From: Alphaproteobacteria bacterium 65-37
Lineage (GTDB): Bacteria > Pseudomonadota > Alphaproteobacteria > Reyranellales > Reyranellaceae
Direction: 5' to 3'
Assembly (NCBI GenBank): GCA_001897995.1
Contig: MKRV01000047.1
Coordinates: 1-40,327, forward strand
DNA: 40,327 nucleotides
Shown: piece after piece, positions 31,198-38,759 of the stretch
How the letters are laid out: the number at the start of each line of letters is the position of its first letter
Numbering within the stretch: position 1 is the first letter of the stretch
The notes under the pieces: generated by a model
The model's database searches: none
What the model saw: the letters and a program-made list of their open reading frames with translations, nothing else
Told to the model about the DNA's origin: nothing
Position numbers and translations under genes: made by a program

Positions 31198-32175
31198 ATG
31201 AAGCGCCGCCTGCTCCTCGCCGCGCCATTCCTGGCCGCGCCCTTGCTGTCCGCTGGCGCCGCCACCGGCGCCGAGCCCTACCCCTCCAAGCCCATCCGCG
31301 TGATCCTGCCGGGACCGGTGGGCGGCCTGCTCGACGTGGCGGGCCGTGCGGTCTCCGATGTCATGCAGCGCGAACTGGGCCAGCCCTGGCTGATCGATCC
31401 CCGGCCCGGCGCCAACGGCATCCTGGCGGCCCAGCTCGTCCTGGGATCGCCCGCCGACGGCTACACGCTCTATCTCACCGTGTCGGGCCACGTCGTCCTC
31501 AACATGCTGATGAAGGCGCCCTTCGATGCCATGGCCGACTTCAAGCCGATCGCCATGCTGGGCGTGAGCAGCGGGCTCGTCTGCGTGCCGCCGAACTCCC
31601 CGGCCAGCACCATCGCAGAGTTCGTGGCGCTGGCGCGCGCCAATCCCGGCAAGCTCAACTATCTCAATCCCGGCAACGGCACCGGCGGCCACCTCATTCC
31701 CGAGCAGCTCAAGATCAAGTACGGCATCGACATCACGTCGATCTCGTACAAGGGCCTGCCGCCCGGCGTGCAGGACCTGCTGGGCGGCCGCCTCGACCTC
31801 GGCGTGATCAGCACCGTGCTGGCGGCGTCCCACGTCAAGGCCGGACGCCTCAAGGCGATCGCGGTGGTGGGACTGAAGCAGTACGACGACCTGCCCGGCG
31901 TGAAGACCATGGCCGAGCAGGGCGAGGCGGACCTCGAAGTCCAGTCGTCGATCCCGCTGCTGGGCCCGAAGGACCTGCCCGATGCGATCGTCGGCCGGCT
32001 GAACAGCGCAATCAACCTCGCGCTGGCCGACCCGACCGTCCACGCCCGTCTCGCCAGCGCCTATATCGACCCGATGCCGATGAGTCCCCGCCAGCTCGGC
32101 GAGGCCATGCAGCAAGAGCACGTGCGGCTCGGCAAGCTCATCCAGAAGCTCGGCATCACGGCCGACGGCGCCTAG
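31198..32175 (+). CDS. Bug/TctC family periplasmic solute-binding protein
   Basis: Predicted 325-residue periplasmic receptor of the tripartite tricarboxylate family. The signal peptide covers about 1-24 (cut before AEPYPSKPIRVILP). The Bug signature follows: PSKPIRVILPGPVGGLLDVA, then NGILAAQLVLGSPADGYTL, and GGHLIPEQLK. The first binding loop has PVGG where many members have PGG. No TctA or TctB permease gene is in the window, so it is an orphan receptor, as is common for this family, or serves a distant permease or a sensor. It lies between the dioxygenase and BKACE genes in one operon, suggesting it binds their pathway substrate. Confidence 0.94.
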   Translation: MKRRLLLAAPFLAAPLLSAGAATGAEPYPSKPIRVILPGPVGGLLDVAGRAVSDVMQRELGQPWLIDPRPGANGILAAQLVLGSPADGYTLYLTVSGHVVLNMLMKAPFDAMADFKPIAMLGVSSGLVCVPPNSPASTIAEFVALARANPGKLNYLNPGNGTGGHLIPEQLKIKYGIDITSISYKGLPPGVQDLLGGRLDLGVISTVLAASHVKAGRLKAIAVVGLKQYDDLPGVKTMAEQGEADLEVQSSIPLLGPKDLPDAIVGRLNSAINLALADPTVHARLASAYIDPMPMSPRQLGEAMQQEHVRLGKLIQKLGITADGA

Positions 32176-32228
32176 CGACTGGCCCATCAGCTCACCGTCT
32201 TTCACGTCCCGTACGACAGGAGTAGCTC

Positions 32229-33341
32229 ATGTACTTTACCGACGACTCCCTCTTTCCCGAGAACATGCAGCCGCTGATCATCACGGCCGCGCCGTATGGC
32301 CCGGAATGGCTGCCGGGCGATGTCGAGGACCTGCCGCTGACCTGGGACCAGCAAATTCAGGCCGCGGTCGATTGCTACAACGCCGGCGCCACGATGCTGC
32401 ACGTGCACGTCCGCGACCCCAAGACGGGTCAGGGTTCGAGTAATTTCGACGACTACAACCGCTTCATGGCCGATCTGCGCGCCGCCGTCCCCAAGATGAT
32501 CCTGCAGGTCGGCGGCTCGATCTCGTTTGCGCCGCACACGGAAGACGCCAAGGCCAAGTGGCTCGACTATGACACGCGGCACATGCTGACCGAGATCACG
32601 CCCAAGCCGGACTGCGTGACCATCACGACCGGCACGACGCTGTGGGACATCACCCAGGCCTTCCTGCCCGGCGACACGCGGGGAACGCATCTCGATGATC
32701 CCAAGGTGCAGGCGGCCTGGGCCGGCATGGTCGTGGACTCGACGCCGGCCTTCTATATCGAGCACCTGAAGCGCCTGCACGCCAACGGAATCCAGCCCTA
32801 TTTCGTGCCGGCCCACGTCCATCAGCTCGAAATCATCGAACGGCTGATCCGCTCCGGCGCCTACAAGGGCCCGGTGAACATCGCGCTGTGCGGCTATGGC
32901 GGTGGCACGATGGGTCGCAATCCCTATGACTGGATGGAGATGCTTCGCCGCACGCCGCACGGCGCGTCGAGCGTCACCTTCTGGAGCAGCATGCGCGGCA
33001 ACATCGCCATCCAGAATCTCGCCCTCATTCTCGGCGCCCATGTCCGTGTCGGCAACGAAGACAATATCTGGGATGCACGCGGCAAGCGCTGGTCGACGGT
33101 GAAGCAGATCGAATGGGCGGTGAAGATGTCCGAGCAATTCGGCCGCAAGGTCGCGACCGCCGAGGAAGCCCGCAAGATGATGAAGATCGGCGTCTGGTAC
33201 GACACGGTCGAGGAGACGCTGTTCAACCTCGGCCTGCCGCCGAACCGGCCGGAAGGCTACAAGGGCTTCCTTGCCTACGAACCCGATGGGCGCCTGCCCA
33301 AGATCGCCGGGACACGCACCACTCCCATGAGCATCCTCTGA
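32229..33341 (+). CDS. BKACE family beta-keto acid cleavage enzyme (DUF849)
   Basis: Predicted 370-residue zinc enzyme of the 3-keto-5-aminohexanoate cleavage superfamily. Known members condense a beta-keto acid with acetyl-CoA to give acetoacetate and a new CoA ester. The metal motif HVHVRDP is at 58-64, and the late AHVRVGNEDN motif is also present. Most members are 270-310 residues; here the extra length includes a segment around 100-170 (AKWLDYDTRHML through LPGDTRGTHLD) and a C-terminal tail. The start follows a good AGGAGT. It is the third gene of the dioxygenase operon. Substrate class cannot be assigned. Confidence 0.9.
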   Translation: MYFTDDSLFPENMQPLIITAAPYGPEWLPGDVEDLPLTWDQQIQAAVDCYNAGATMLHVHVRDPKTGQGSSNFDDYNRFMADLRAAVPKMILQVGGSISFAPHTEDAKAKWLDYDTRHMLTEITPKPDCVTITTGTTLWDITQAFLPGDTRGTHLDDPKVQAAWAGMVVDSTPAFYIEHLKRLHANGIQPYFVPAHVHQLEIIERLIRSGAYKGPVNIALCGYGGGTMGRNPYDWMEMLRRTPHGASSVTFWSSMRGNIAIQNLALILGAHVRVGNEDNIWDARGKRWSTVKQIEWAVKMSEQFGRKVATAEEARKMMKIGVWYDTVEETLFNLGLPPNRPEGYKGFLAYEPDGRLPKIAGTRTTPMSIL

Positions 33342-33364
33342 CTCAGCGCGAAGGGCGAGAACCA

Positions 33365-34078
33365 ATGTCCACGGGACCGTGGGACTCCGCGCTGGAGAAG
33401 CTGCGAAGCTGGGAATCGTCGTGGGCGGCGATCTGCGCGACCATGACGGAGAATCCCTGGGAGAGCGGCATCCTCCCGCGCAGGTTTGTCGAGCTGGTCG
33501 GCGTGGCACTGAACGCCGCCTGCACGAACCTGAACCCCGAGGGCACGCGGCGACACATTCGCGCCGCGTTGGCCGCCGGTGCCACGCGCGACGAGATCCT
33601 CATGATCCTCAAGATGGCCTCGGTGATGGCCATCCACTCCTGCAGCCTGGGCGCGCCGATCCTGATCGAGGAAGCGGCGGCGGCTGGCGTGAAGCCGGCG
33701 AAAAAGGCCGATGGCCCCACGCCGGCCTGTGACCGGATGCGAGCGGCCGGGCAATGGAACGTCGCCTGGGATCCGTTCTTCGAGCTCGATCCGCAGTGGA
33801 CGGACGAGTTCATGGCCACGGGCGTCGCCATTTACGCCAGCAAGACCTTCACGGCCAAGGAGGTCGAGCTGCTGAGCATCGCCTTCGATGCTTCCTACAC
33901 GCATATGTACGCACCGGGTACGCGGCGTCACATCAGGAGCGCCTTGGCGGCAGGCGCCTCGGTCGAGGAAATCATGGAAGTGCTGAAGCTCTGCGTCGTG
34001 CAGGGCGTGCAGGCGTGCAATCTCGGCGTGCCCATTCTCGCCGAGGAACTGGCACGGGCGGGCCGCACGGATGACTAG
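33365..34078 (+). CDS. tandem carboxymuconolactone decarboxylase (CMD)-like protein
   Basis: Predicted 237-residue protein with two CMD/AhpD-like halves. The first, about 38-110, has VELVGVALNAACTNLNPEGT. The second, about 165-232, has VELLSIAFDASYTHMYAPGT. Both continue RRHIRxAL then AAGA. The CxxC of AhpD peroxidases is absent: the first half has one cysteine in CTNL and the second has YTHM, so a thiol peroxidase role is unlikely. A lactone decarboxylase or unknown lyase role is possible. It follows BKACE by 23 bases and overlaps the next gene by eight, within the dioxygenase operon. Confidence 0.85.
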   Translation: MSTGPWDSALEKLRSWESSWAAICATMTENPWESGILPRRFVELVGVALNAACTNLNPEGTRRHIRAALAAGATRDEILMILKMASVMAIHSCSLGAPILIEEAAAAGVKPAKKADGPTPACDRMRAAGQWNVAWDPFFELDPQWTDEFMATGVAIYASKTFTAKEVELLSIAFDASYTHMYAPGTRRHIRSALAAGASVEEIMEVLKLCVVQGVQACNLGVPILAEELARAGRTDD

Positions 34079-34619
34079 CGAACGCCTGCAGCGCCTGAAG
34101 GAACGCGGCATCGACGAAATCCGCCGCTTCCTGCTTATGTTCATCTATCTCTGGCTGGTGTTCGGCCTGTTCGTGCTCAATGAGAGCATCATCCTGGGCG
34201 GGCACAACATGTCGTTTGCACCACAGGGATTCGCCCTGATCAACGCCGCCGTCATGGCCAAGGTCATGCTGATCGCCGAGGATCTGAAGGTCGGCCGGCG
34301 ACTCGATCATCTGCCCCTGATCTATCCTGTGGGGTACAAGTCCGCCCTGTTCGCCGCCCTGTTCATTGCCGTCCACACCGTCGAGCGAGTTCTTGTCGGC
34401 ATGATCGCGGGCAGATCCTTTGCCGACAGCATTCCCCACATCGGCGGCGGCACCTGGCAGGGCGGGTTGACCGTGTGGGCGATCATGACTGTCTCCTTGC
34501 TGCCCTTCTTCATGTTGCGCGAGATCGGGACGTTTCTGGGCGAAGGCCGCCTCTGGAGGCTCATGTTCCACCCAAGGCCGAGAGGCGGTCAGCAAGCACA
34601 GGCGGAGATTCCGCCTTGA
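34071..34619 (+). CDS. four-helix membrane protein of unknown function
   Basis: Predicted 182-residue inner-membrane protein, not recognised. Four hydrophobic helices lie at about 20-42 (FLLMFIYLWLVFGLFVLNES), 50-70, 88-108 (SALFAALFIAVHTVERVLVG) and 130-150 (LTVWAIMTVSLLPFFMLREI). The N-terminus is charged, and the C-terminus is basic with a glutamine-rich tail. It overlaps the CMD-like gene by eight bases, so it belongs to the dioxygenase operon and is its last gene. It could be a small transporter or membrane anchor for that pathway; the sequence does not say. Confidence 0.75.
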   Translation: MTSERLQRLKERGIDEIRRFLLMFIYLWLVFGLFVLNESIILGGHNMSFAPQGFALINAAVMAKVMLIAEDLKVGRRLDHLPLIYPVGYKSALFAALFIAVHTVERVLVGMIAGRSFADSIPHIGGGTWQGGLTVWAIMTVSLLPFFMLREIGTFLGEGRLWRLMFHPRPRGGQQAQAEIPP

Positions 34620-34634
34620 AGCTTACGCATTGCC

Positions 34635-35228
34635 TCAAATCCAACCGGATGCTTCCGCCCCGAGAAGCCCGCCAAGTTTTCCCTTCAGCAGCAGCCGCTC
34701 GACCGCCTGCAGCGCCAGCAGACTCATCGCGTCCCTGATCTCGCCCGCGTCGGCCATCTGAAACACCTGCTTCAGCGGCATCTTGCGAACCACCAGCTCT
34801 TCTGTGGGTTCAGGCATGGCCTCGCCTTGCGAGAGGTCCCAGGCCAGGAACACCATCGCCCGTTCGTCGGACACCGAGTTGGAGAGATCGCATTCCAGCA
34901 GCTTGTGCCAGCGCTCGGCGCGAAGGCCGGTCTCCTCCCGAAGTTCGCGCGCGATCGACTGCAATGGATCGCCCTCGAGCGCGCCGCCGCCTTCGGGAAT
35001 TTCCCAGCTGTATTCCTGCAGCGCGAACCGATACTGACCCACCAGGTAGGTGTTTCCCTCGCGGTCGATCGGCAGCACCCCGAGCGCCAAGTTCTTGTAG
35101 TGGACCGTTCCGTAGATGCCGGAGGTGCCCGAGGGGGTGACGACCTCGTGGTGCGTGACCCTGATCCATCGGTTGTCATAAATCTCGCGCTTCGACGCGA
35201 TGCCCCACGGGCCCCTTCGCTCGATCAC
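34635..35228 (-). CDS. Nudix hydrolase, ADP-ribose pyrophosphatase-like
   Basis: Predicted 197-residue cytoplasmic hydrolase of a nucleoside diphosphate linked to another group. The Nudix box is at about 79-101 (GGGALEGDPLQSI then ARELREETGL). The catalytic REL-EE-G core is intact; the first consensus Glu position is glycine, as in some ADP-ribose-type members. The upstream sheet LALGVLPIDREGNTYLVGQY and the SWEIPEGGG lead-in are typical. The start is GTG at 35228 with AGAGGAGA six bases upstream. It converges on the dioxygenase operon with a 15-base gap. A housekeeping role in clearing ADP-ribose or similar compounds is likely. Confidence 0.93.
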   Translation of the reverse strand: MIERRGPWGIASKREIYDNRWIRVTHHEVVTPSGTSGIYGTVHYKNLALGVLPIDREGNTYLVGQYRFALQEYSWEIPEGGGALEGDPLQSIARELREETGLRAERWHKLLECDLSNSVSDERAMVFLAWDLSQGEAMPEPTEELVVRKMPLKQVFQMADAGEIRDAMSLLALQAVERLLLKGKLGGLLGAEASGWI

Positions 35229-35547
35229 CTGCGTCTCCTCTTCAGGCCCTCTCTTGGCACGAGCGAAGGCTGAAAGCAGCAGTCAATGCACGGTCGGCAC
35301 CAGGCGATCCTGACGCCTGCCCAGACCATACTGGCACTCGGCGGAGATGTAGCGGCCGGCGGCGGGGGGACTCTGTGGGAAAGGGAGAACTGCCCGCCGC
35401 CGGTGCCCCAGCTGGGTGGGCGGGGCTGCTACGGCAAGAGACTACACAGATGCCGAGGGGGCCATTGCGCAGATTGCGACACCTTTCGCTGATTCCGCCT
35501 ATCGCCGGTTCGTTCTCCACAGACACCGACGGCTGAGAAACAGCGGC
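35229..35547. other. 319-bp intergenic region with a GC-rich inverted repeat
   Basis: No convincing gene is present in this gap between the Nudix and lipoprotein genes, both on the minus strand. The open frames across it are short and unlike proteins. CCGGCGGCGGG (35356-35366) and CCCGCCGCCGG (35393-35403) form a perfect 11-bp stem with a 26-base loop. This could end the lipoprotein transcript or be a structured remnant. Confidence 0.55.
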
Positions 35548-36102
35548 CTAGCGATCCGACGACTTGGATTCCCAGCTGATGCCAGGGGCGATCTCCTGGC
35601 GGTTGACCTTGGCGGTACCTTGAAGCGGATCGGCGGCGCTGATCAGGTCACCGCTGTGCGCGTCATAGACGAACGCCGCCAGCTTGGCGACGGCCTCCTG
35701 GGTATTGGTGCGATACAAGACCACAGTCGGCGGCGTCGCGCTGTCGAGCGACCGTGGGTCGGGGATTCCGACGAAGAATTCCTTCTCGTTTGTCGACATC
35801 GCGCCAATGCGCAGCTCGACGATGCTGGCGGCTTGATTGCGATCATTGGTCAGGCGCACACCGCTGCGCAACAACGCATAGCGCAACGCGCTGATGGCAT
35901 ACTTGTTGTCGTCACCCGGAACGTAGGTCGTATCGAGAAAGGCCACCCCTCTCACTCTCAACGCTTGCGCCAGCTGACCGGCGACGCGGTCGGCGGCAGT
36001 CGAAAGCAGCATCTGCTCTGTTGCAGTCTTGGCCGGGATACTGTTCTTGACCGAACTACAGCCCGCCAAGAAAGCAATCGGAAAGAGCAGGACAATACGC
36101 AT
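35548..36102 (-). CDS. lipoprotein of unknown function
   Basis: Predicted 184-residue lipoprotein. The signal MRIVLLFPIAFLAGC ends in a lipobox with C15 lipidated, followed by SSV. The mature part has an alpha-beta look: TATEQMLLSTAADRVAGQLA, VAFLDTTYVPGDDNKYAI, VELRIGAMSTNEKEFFVGIP and TVVLYRTNTQEAVAKLAAFV. This resembles small envelope lipoproteins of unknown function seen in alphaproteobacteria. An ATG at 36114 would add four residues without a better ribosome site. It lies downstream of the flavoprotein fragment and TauE genes on the same strand. Confidence 0.8.
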   Translation of the reverse strand: MRIVLLFPIAFLAGCSSVKNSIPAKTATEQMLLSTAADRVAGQLAQALRVRGVAFLDTTYVPGDDNKYAISALRYALLRSGVRLTNDRNQAASIVELRIGAMSTNEKEFFVGIPDPRSLDSATPPTVVLYRTNTQEAVAKLAAFVYDAHSGDLISAADPLQGTAKVNRQEIAPGISWESKSSDR

Positions 36103-36138
36103 GCCGCCAAACATGGGGGGCAGCGCCGGTCCGTCAAG

Positions 36139-36246
36139 TCACCGGCCCGGCTGTAAGACAGTGTAGGCGGCCCAGCGGGCCGATTGAGGTGCCGACTGCA
36201 GACCAGCGAGGCCGCCACCAACGATGGCAACCGTCACACGGTCCAT
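36139..36246 (-). pseudogene. fragment of an FAD/NAD(P)-binding oxidoreductase gene (N-terminus only)
   Basis: From an ATG at 36246 the frame reads MDRVTVAIVGGGLAGLQS, a clear Rossmann dinucleotide-binding start (GxGxxG with flanking strand and helix). After about 18 residues the sequence loses family character (APQSARWAAYTVLQPGR) and stops at 36139. A working enzyme would need some 350 more residues. This is best read as the leftover start of a deleted flavoprotein gene. It sits 26 bases after the TauE/SafE gene and 36 bases before the lipoprotein gene. Confidence 0.6.
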
Positions 36247-36272
36247 CGATCCGATGTCCACTGCTCGATGCA

Positions 36273-37043
36273 TCAGCGCATCGCCAGGATTGCACTGAGG
36301 CCCATGCCCAGGCCCGTTGTAATCAGCAGCGCGCAAATAAGTCCCTTGAGCAGCTTGGGGGACAGAGGCGACGGGCGGCGCGCCGCGTAGGATGTCACGA
36401 AGAACACGACGGGCAATGCTTCTGCCGCGAGTTGCAGCGCCAATGGCGAAAACTGACCGGACGGAACCACGATGAGCAGACGCAAAGCGGTGCCAAGTCC
36501 GAAGATCACCATCAGCGCGTTCTGGATCCGGGCCAACGACAAGGGCTGGCGATACAGCAGGTAGACCAGAGGAGGCCCCGGCGCGGAGAACATGCCTGCC
36601 ATCAAGCCGGCAATACCACCGGTGACGGCAAATACCCTGGGCGATGAAAGCGCCGGCAATGGCTTCGATGTGCGCCACAGCGACAGGGCACAGCCCACGA
36701 TGCTGATGCCGAGGATCAGACGGAGGGCCTCGTAGGCCGTGTCGGCAAGCCAGGTGAGAAGCAAAGCCCCAGCCACGATGCCGACCGCGCTGGCGACGAG
36801 CGTCGGCACGATCAGCCGTTCGACATTCAGCGCTCGCCGGCGCCAGAGGAACGTCCACGCCGTTGAAAGGCCGATGATGGTGGTCGCGTTCACCGCGTCG
36901 GTCAGCGGCACCAGGTTGGTGGCGCCGATCAACCCAAGAAGGATCAGGGCCAACGCAAACCCGGTAAGGGCCTGCGCATAGACGGCACCCGCGACGAACA
37001 CCAGGAAGGTCGCATGCGTCCAGAGCTGCGCACTCAGTTGCAA
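36273..37043 (-). CDS. TauE/SafE family sulfite-exporter-like membrane protein
   Basis: Predicted 256-residue inner-membrane permease with about eight helices. Family features are the first-half GAVYAQALTGFALALILLG and the second-half repeat VTGGIAGLMAGMFSAPGPPL, whose glycine-proline motif marks TauE/SafE proteins. Members export sulfite, sulfoacetate or similar small organic anions. The start appears to be TTG at 37043 with AAGGGG about seven bases upstream; no in-frame ATG lies nearby. It is on the same strand as the cupin gene at 37147, with a 103-base gap. The substrate is unknown. Confidence 0.9.
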   Translation of the reverse strand: MQLSAQLWTHATFLVFVAGAVYAQALTGFALALILLGLIGATNLVPLTDAVNATTIIGLSTAWTFLWRRRALNVERLIVPTLVASAVGIVAGALLLTWLADTAYEALRLILGISIVGCALSLWRTSKPLPALSSPRVFAVTGGIAGLMAGMFSAPGPPLVYLLYRQPLSLARIQNALMVIFGLGTALRLLIVVPSGQFSPLALQLAAEALPVVFFVTSYAARRPSPLSPKLLKGLICALLITTGLGMGLSAILAMR

Positions 37044-37146
37044 GCGAGCGCCCCTTGTCTCAACGGGTCAGCGAGATGTCCGCCACCCCGGCGAACAAGA
37101 TGGGGCCGCGCTCGTCACTCGACCAATATGTGGCTCTCAGCATCGA

Positions 37147-37842
37147 TTAGGTCGGTTCCTTCCCGGCAGGAGCGACGCCCCGAAGCTTCAAGAGATGGCC
37201 GGTCTTCATCCAAAGCCTGCACCCATGCGAACCCGCCGTGGCCCGCAGCACGCTGCCGGCCGGCAGCCGCAACCACGAAAGACGCTCGAAGCTTTCACCA
37301 CCCTCCTCGAACCCACCGTCCAGGACCAGCAGTTCGGCCCCGCCGGGCATGTCCAGTGCGATGGAAGCCCCGATGCTCCACTGCTCGAGCCGCACGTCTT
37401 CGCCGTCATCGTGGAACAGAGGCAGATGGTTCACGCCGGGCCGCGCCGCATCCGGCACATAGGTCATTCCGGCCGTGTTCACCCTGACCTCCCGGCGATC
37501 CATTGGATCGAACTGCCACAGTTTGACCAGCAGAACGCACCCCGGGGTAGAACCAGGCGTATGCCGTGACGTCGGCGGATTGCGGACATAGCTTCCGACC
37601 GGAAAATCGCCGTGCTCGTCCTCGAACACGCCATCGAGCACAAGAAGTTCCTCGCCGCCGCCATGCGTGTGCGGAGAGAAGTGGCTGCCTGGCAGGTAGC
37701 GCACGATCGACGTGGCGCGTGCGACCTCGTCGCCGATGCGGTCGAGCATCCGCCGTTCGACCCCGGCCATCGGCGAGGCCACCCAGGGCAACCGCGCAGC
37801 GTGGATCGCGACGCGACGCGAGAAATCGGCATTGATCTCCAT
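37147..37842 (-). CDS. ChrR-like double cupin protein
   Basis: Predicted 231-residue cytoplasmic bicupin related to the cupin half of ChrR anti-sigma factors. The first cupin (about 15-120) keeps metal ligands: H58 and H60 in SPHTHGGGEE, E64 or E65, and H94 in TSRHTPG. The second (about 145-220) has LDMPGGAELLVLDGGFEEGG but fewer histidines, so it is probably non-catalytic. The zinc-finger N-terminus of true ChrR is missing and no ECF sigma gene is adjacent, so anti-sigma function is unlikely. A metal-dependent sensor or dioxygenase-like role is possible. The ATG at 37842 has GTGAGG upstream. Confidence 0.87.
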   Translation of the reverse strand: MEINADFSRRVAIHAARLPWVASPMAGVERRMLDRIGDEVARATSIVRYLPGSHFSPHTHGGGEELLVLDGVFEDEHGDFPVGSYVRNPPTSRHTPGSTPGCVLLVKLWQFDPMDRREVRVNTAGMTYVPDAARPGVNHLPLFHDDGEDVRLEQWSIGASIALDMPGGAELLVLDGGFEEGGESFERLSWLRLPAGSVLRATAGSHGCRLWMKTGHLLKLRGVAPAGKEPT

Positions 37843-38007
37843 GCGAGCCTCACATGCGACTGGTCGAGATTGGACGTCAATTGACAAATCACAGCGCCAG
37901 CGGTGCCGCTCCTTCCCCGCCGAGGCTCAGGCGAACAACTCGCTTCCACTCAGATAGAATCGCCAGGCGGATCGAGCCGCCGTGGACAAGCCAGAACACT
38001 GCACACA

Positions 38008-38038
38008 AGAAAAATTCCGATAGATTTGACTCTATCGG
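38008..38038 (-). terminator. Rho-independent terminator of selC
   Basis: CCGATAGA (38017-38024) and TCTATCGG (38031-38038) form an 8-bp stem with a six-base loop. On the minus strand it is followed by AATTTTTCTT. It begins 29 bases after the 3' end of the selenocysteine tRNA. Confidence 0.85.
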
Positions 38039-38067
38039 GCTTCCCGAGACGTCCCACGGACGAGAAT

Positions 38068-38163
38068 TGGCGGAAGAGAGCGGGAGTCGAACCCACCCAG
38101 GACCGGCTAACGGCCCTCTCTGGCTTTGAAGGCCAGCCGCCCCACCGGGAACGATTCTCCTCC
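38068..38163 (-). tRNA. selC: selenocysteine tRNA, anticodon TCA
   Basis: A 96-base gene on the minus strand, the unusually long size of bacterial tRNA-Sec. The acceptor stem has eight pairs (GGAGGAGA with TCTCTTCC) followed by the discriminator G and an encoded CCA. The anticodon arm is CTGGC-CTTCAAA-GCCAG with anticodon TCA (38127-38129), which reads UGA. A long variable arm and the T-loop GGTTCGACTCC match selC. It inserts selenocysteine at UGA with SelB, whose gene lies about 600 bases away. It has its own terminator. Confidence 0.96.
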
Positions 38164-38223
38164 ACGGCGGATATTTCCCTAGAATGGCTGCGCTGTCACC
38201 TGCCGAGCGAAGGAAACGCGTAG

Positions 38224-38574
38224 ATGTCGATCGAACTGAAGTACGTCATTGCCAACGTGTCCGATCTTGCCGCTGCCGTTGCCTTCTGGCGCGACACGGT
38301 GGGATTGAAGCTCAAATTCCAGACACCGGAATGGGCCGAGTTCGACACCGGCGCGACGCGGCTCGCTTTGCAGCCCGCCACGCCGCAAAATCCTGCAGGC
38401 ACCTGGCAACCCGGCCTGCGCGTGCCCGACCTCGAGACCAAGCGCGCCGAGCTGGCCGCCCACGGAATCGATATCGGCGCCGCGCCGCACGAGGAGCATG
38501 GCTTCCTGCTGTCGCTGTTCGCCGGACCCGATGGCGCCAAGGTCAGTTTGAGCGGGCCGGTGCCGAAGGCGTGA
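38224..38574 (+). CDS. VOC (glyoxalase/bleomycin resistance-like) family protein
   Basis: Predicted 116-residue single VOC domain. The first beta-alpha-beta-beta-beta unit reads YVIANVSDLAAAVAFWRDTV, then GLKLKFQTPEWAEFDTG. The second is LRVPDLETKRAELAAHGIDI ending LFAGPDGAKVSLSGP. The metal ligands of glyoxalase I are not in place: the first strand lacks histidine and the last has KVSL instead of a glutamate, so a binding or non-metal role is likely. The start has AAGGAAA about nine bases upstream. It is divergent from selC and convergent with selB. Confidence 0.9.
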   Translation: MSIELKYVIANVSDLAAAVAFWRDTVGLKLKFQTPEWAEFDTGATRLALQPATPQNPAGTWQPGLRVPDLETKRAELAAHGIDIGAAPHEEHGFLLSLFAGPDGAKVSLSGPVPKA

Positions 38575-38613
38575 ACACGCGACGCGCTGTCGGACTCACG
38601 CTTCTCGCTTTTT

Positions 38614-38735
38614 CTTCCCCCGTCTTTGCGGGGGAAGTGCCCCGTCATACGGGGTGATGGGGGTCATGATCTTCGCGTCGAAACACCCCTCCGCCCGCGA
38701 TTACGCGGGCACCTCCCCCGTAAAGACGGGGGAGG
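38614..38735. repeat. paired palindromic element between convergent genes
   Basis: The left arm (38614-38643, CTTCCCCCGTCTTTGCGGGG onward) and the right arm (38707-38735) are inverted copies of each other across about 29 bases. Each also contains its own hairpin (CCCCCG with CGGGGG). Between them lie CCCGTCATACGGG and CCCGCGATTACGCGGG. It fills most of the gap between the VOC gene and selB and has the layout of a bipartite REP-like element. Confidence 0.65.
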
Positions 38736-38759
38736 AGATGATGTGCAAGTCCGACCGCT

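Noticed and set aside
30292..31200. Alternative long plus-strand frame overlapping the dioxygenase
   Set aside because: It is Arg-rich and without motifs, while the dioxygenase frame carries the full HxD...H iron site and a ribosome site.
35242..35526. A 94-codon minus-strand frame in the 35.2-35.5 kb gap
   Set aside because: Its composition (Ser, Arg, Pro-rich) is unlike neighbouring proteins, and it overlaps the region of the GC-rich inverted repeat.
37147..37842. Anti-sigma factor ChrR proper
   Set aside because: The zinc-binding N-terminal domain is missing and no ECF sigma gene lies alongside, so only the cupin similarity is claimed.
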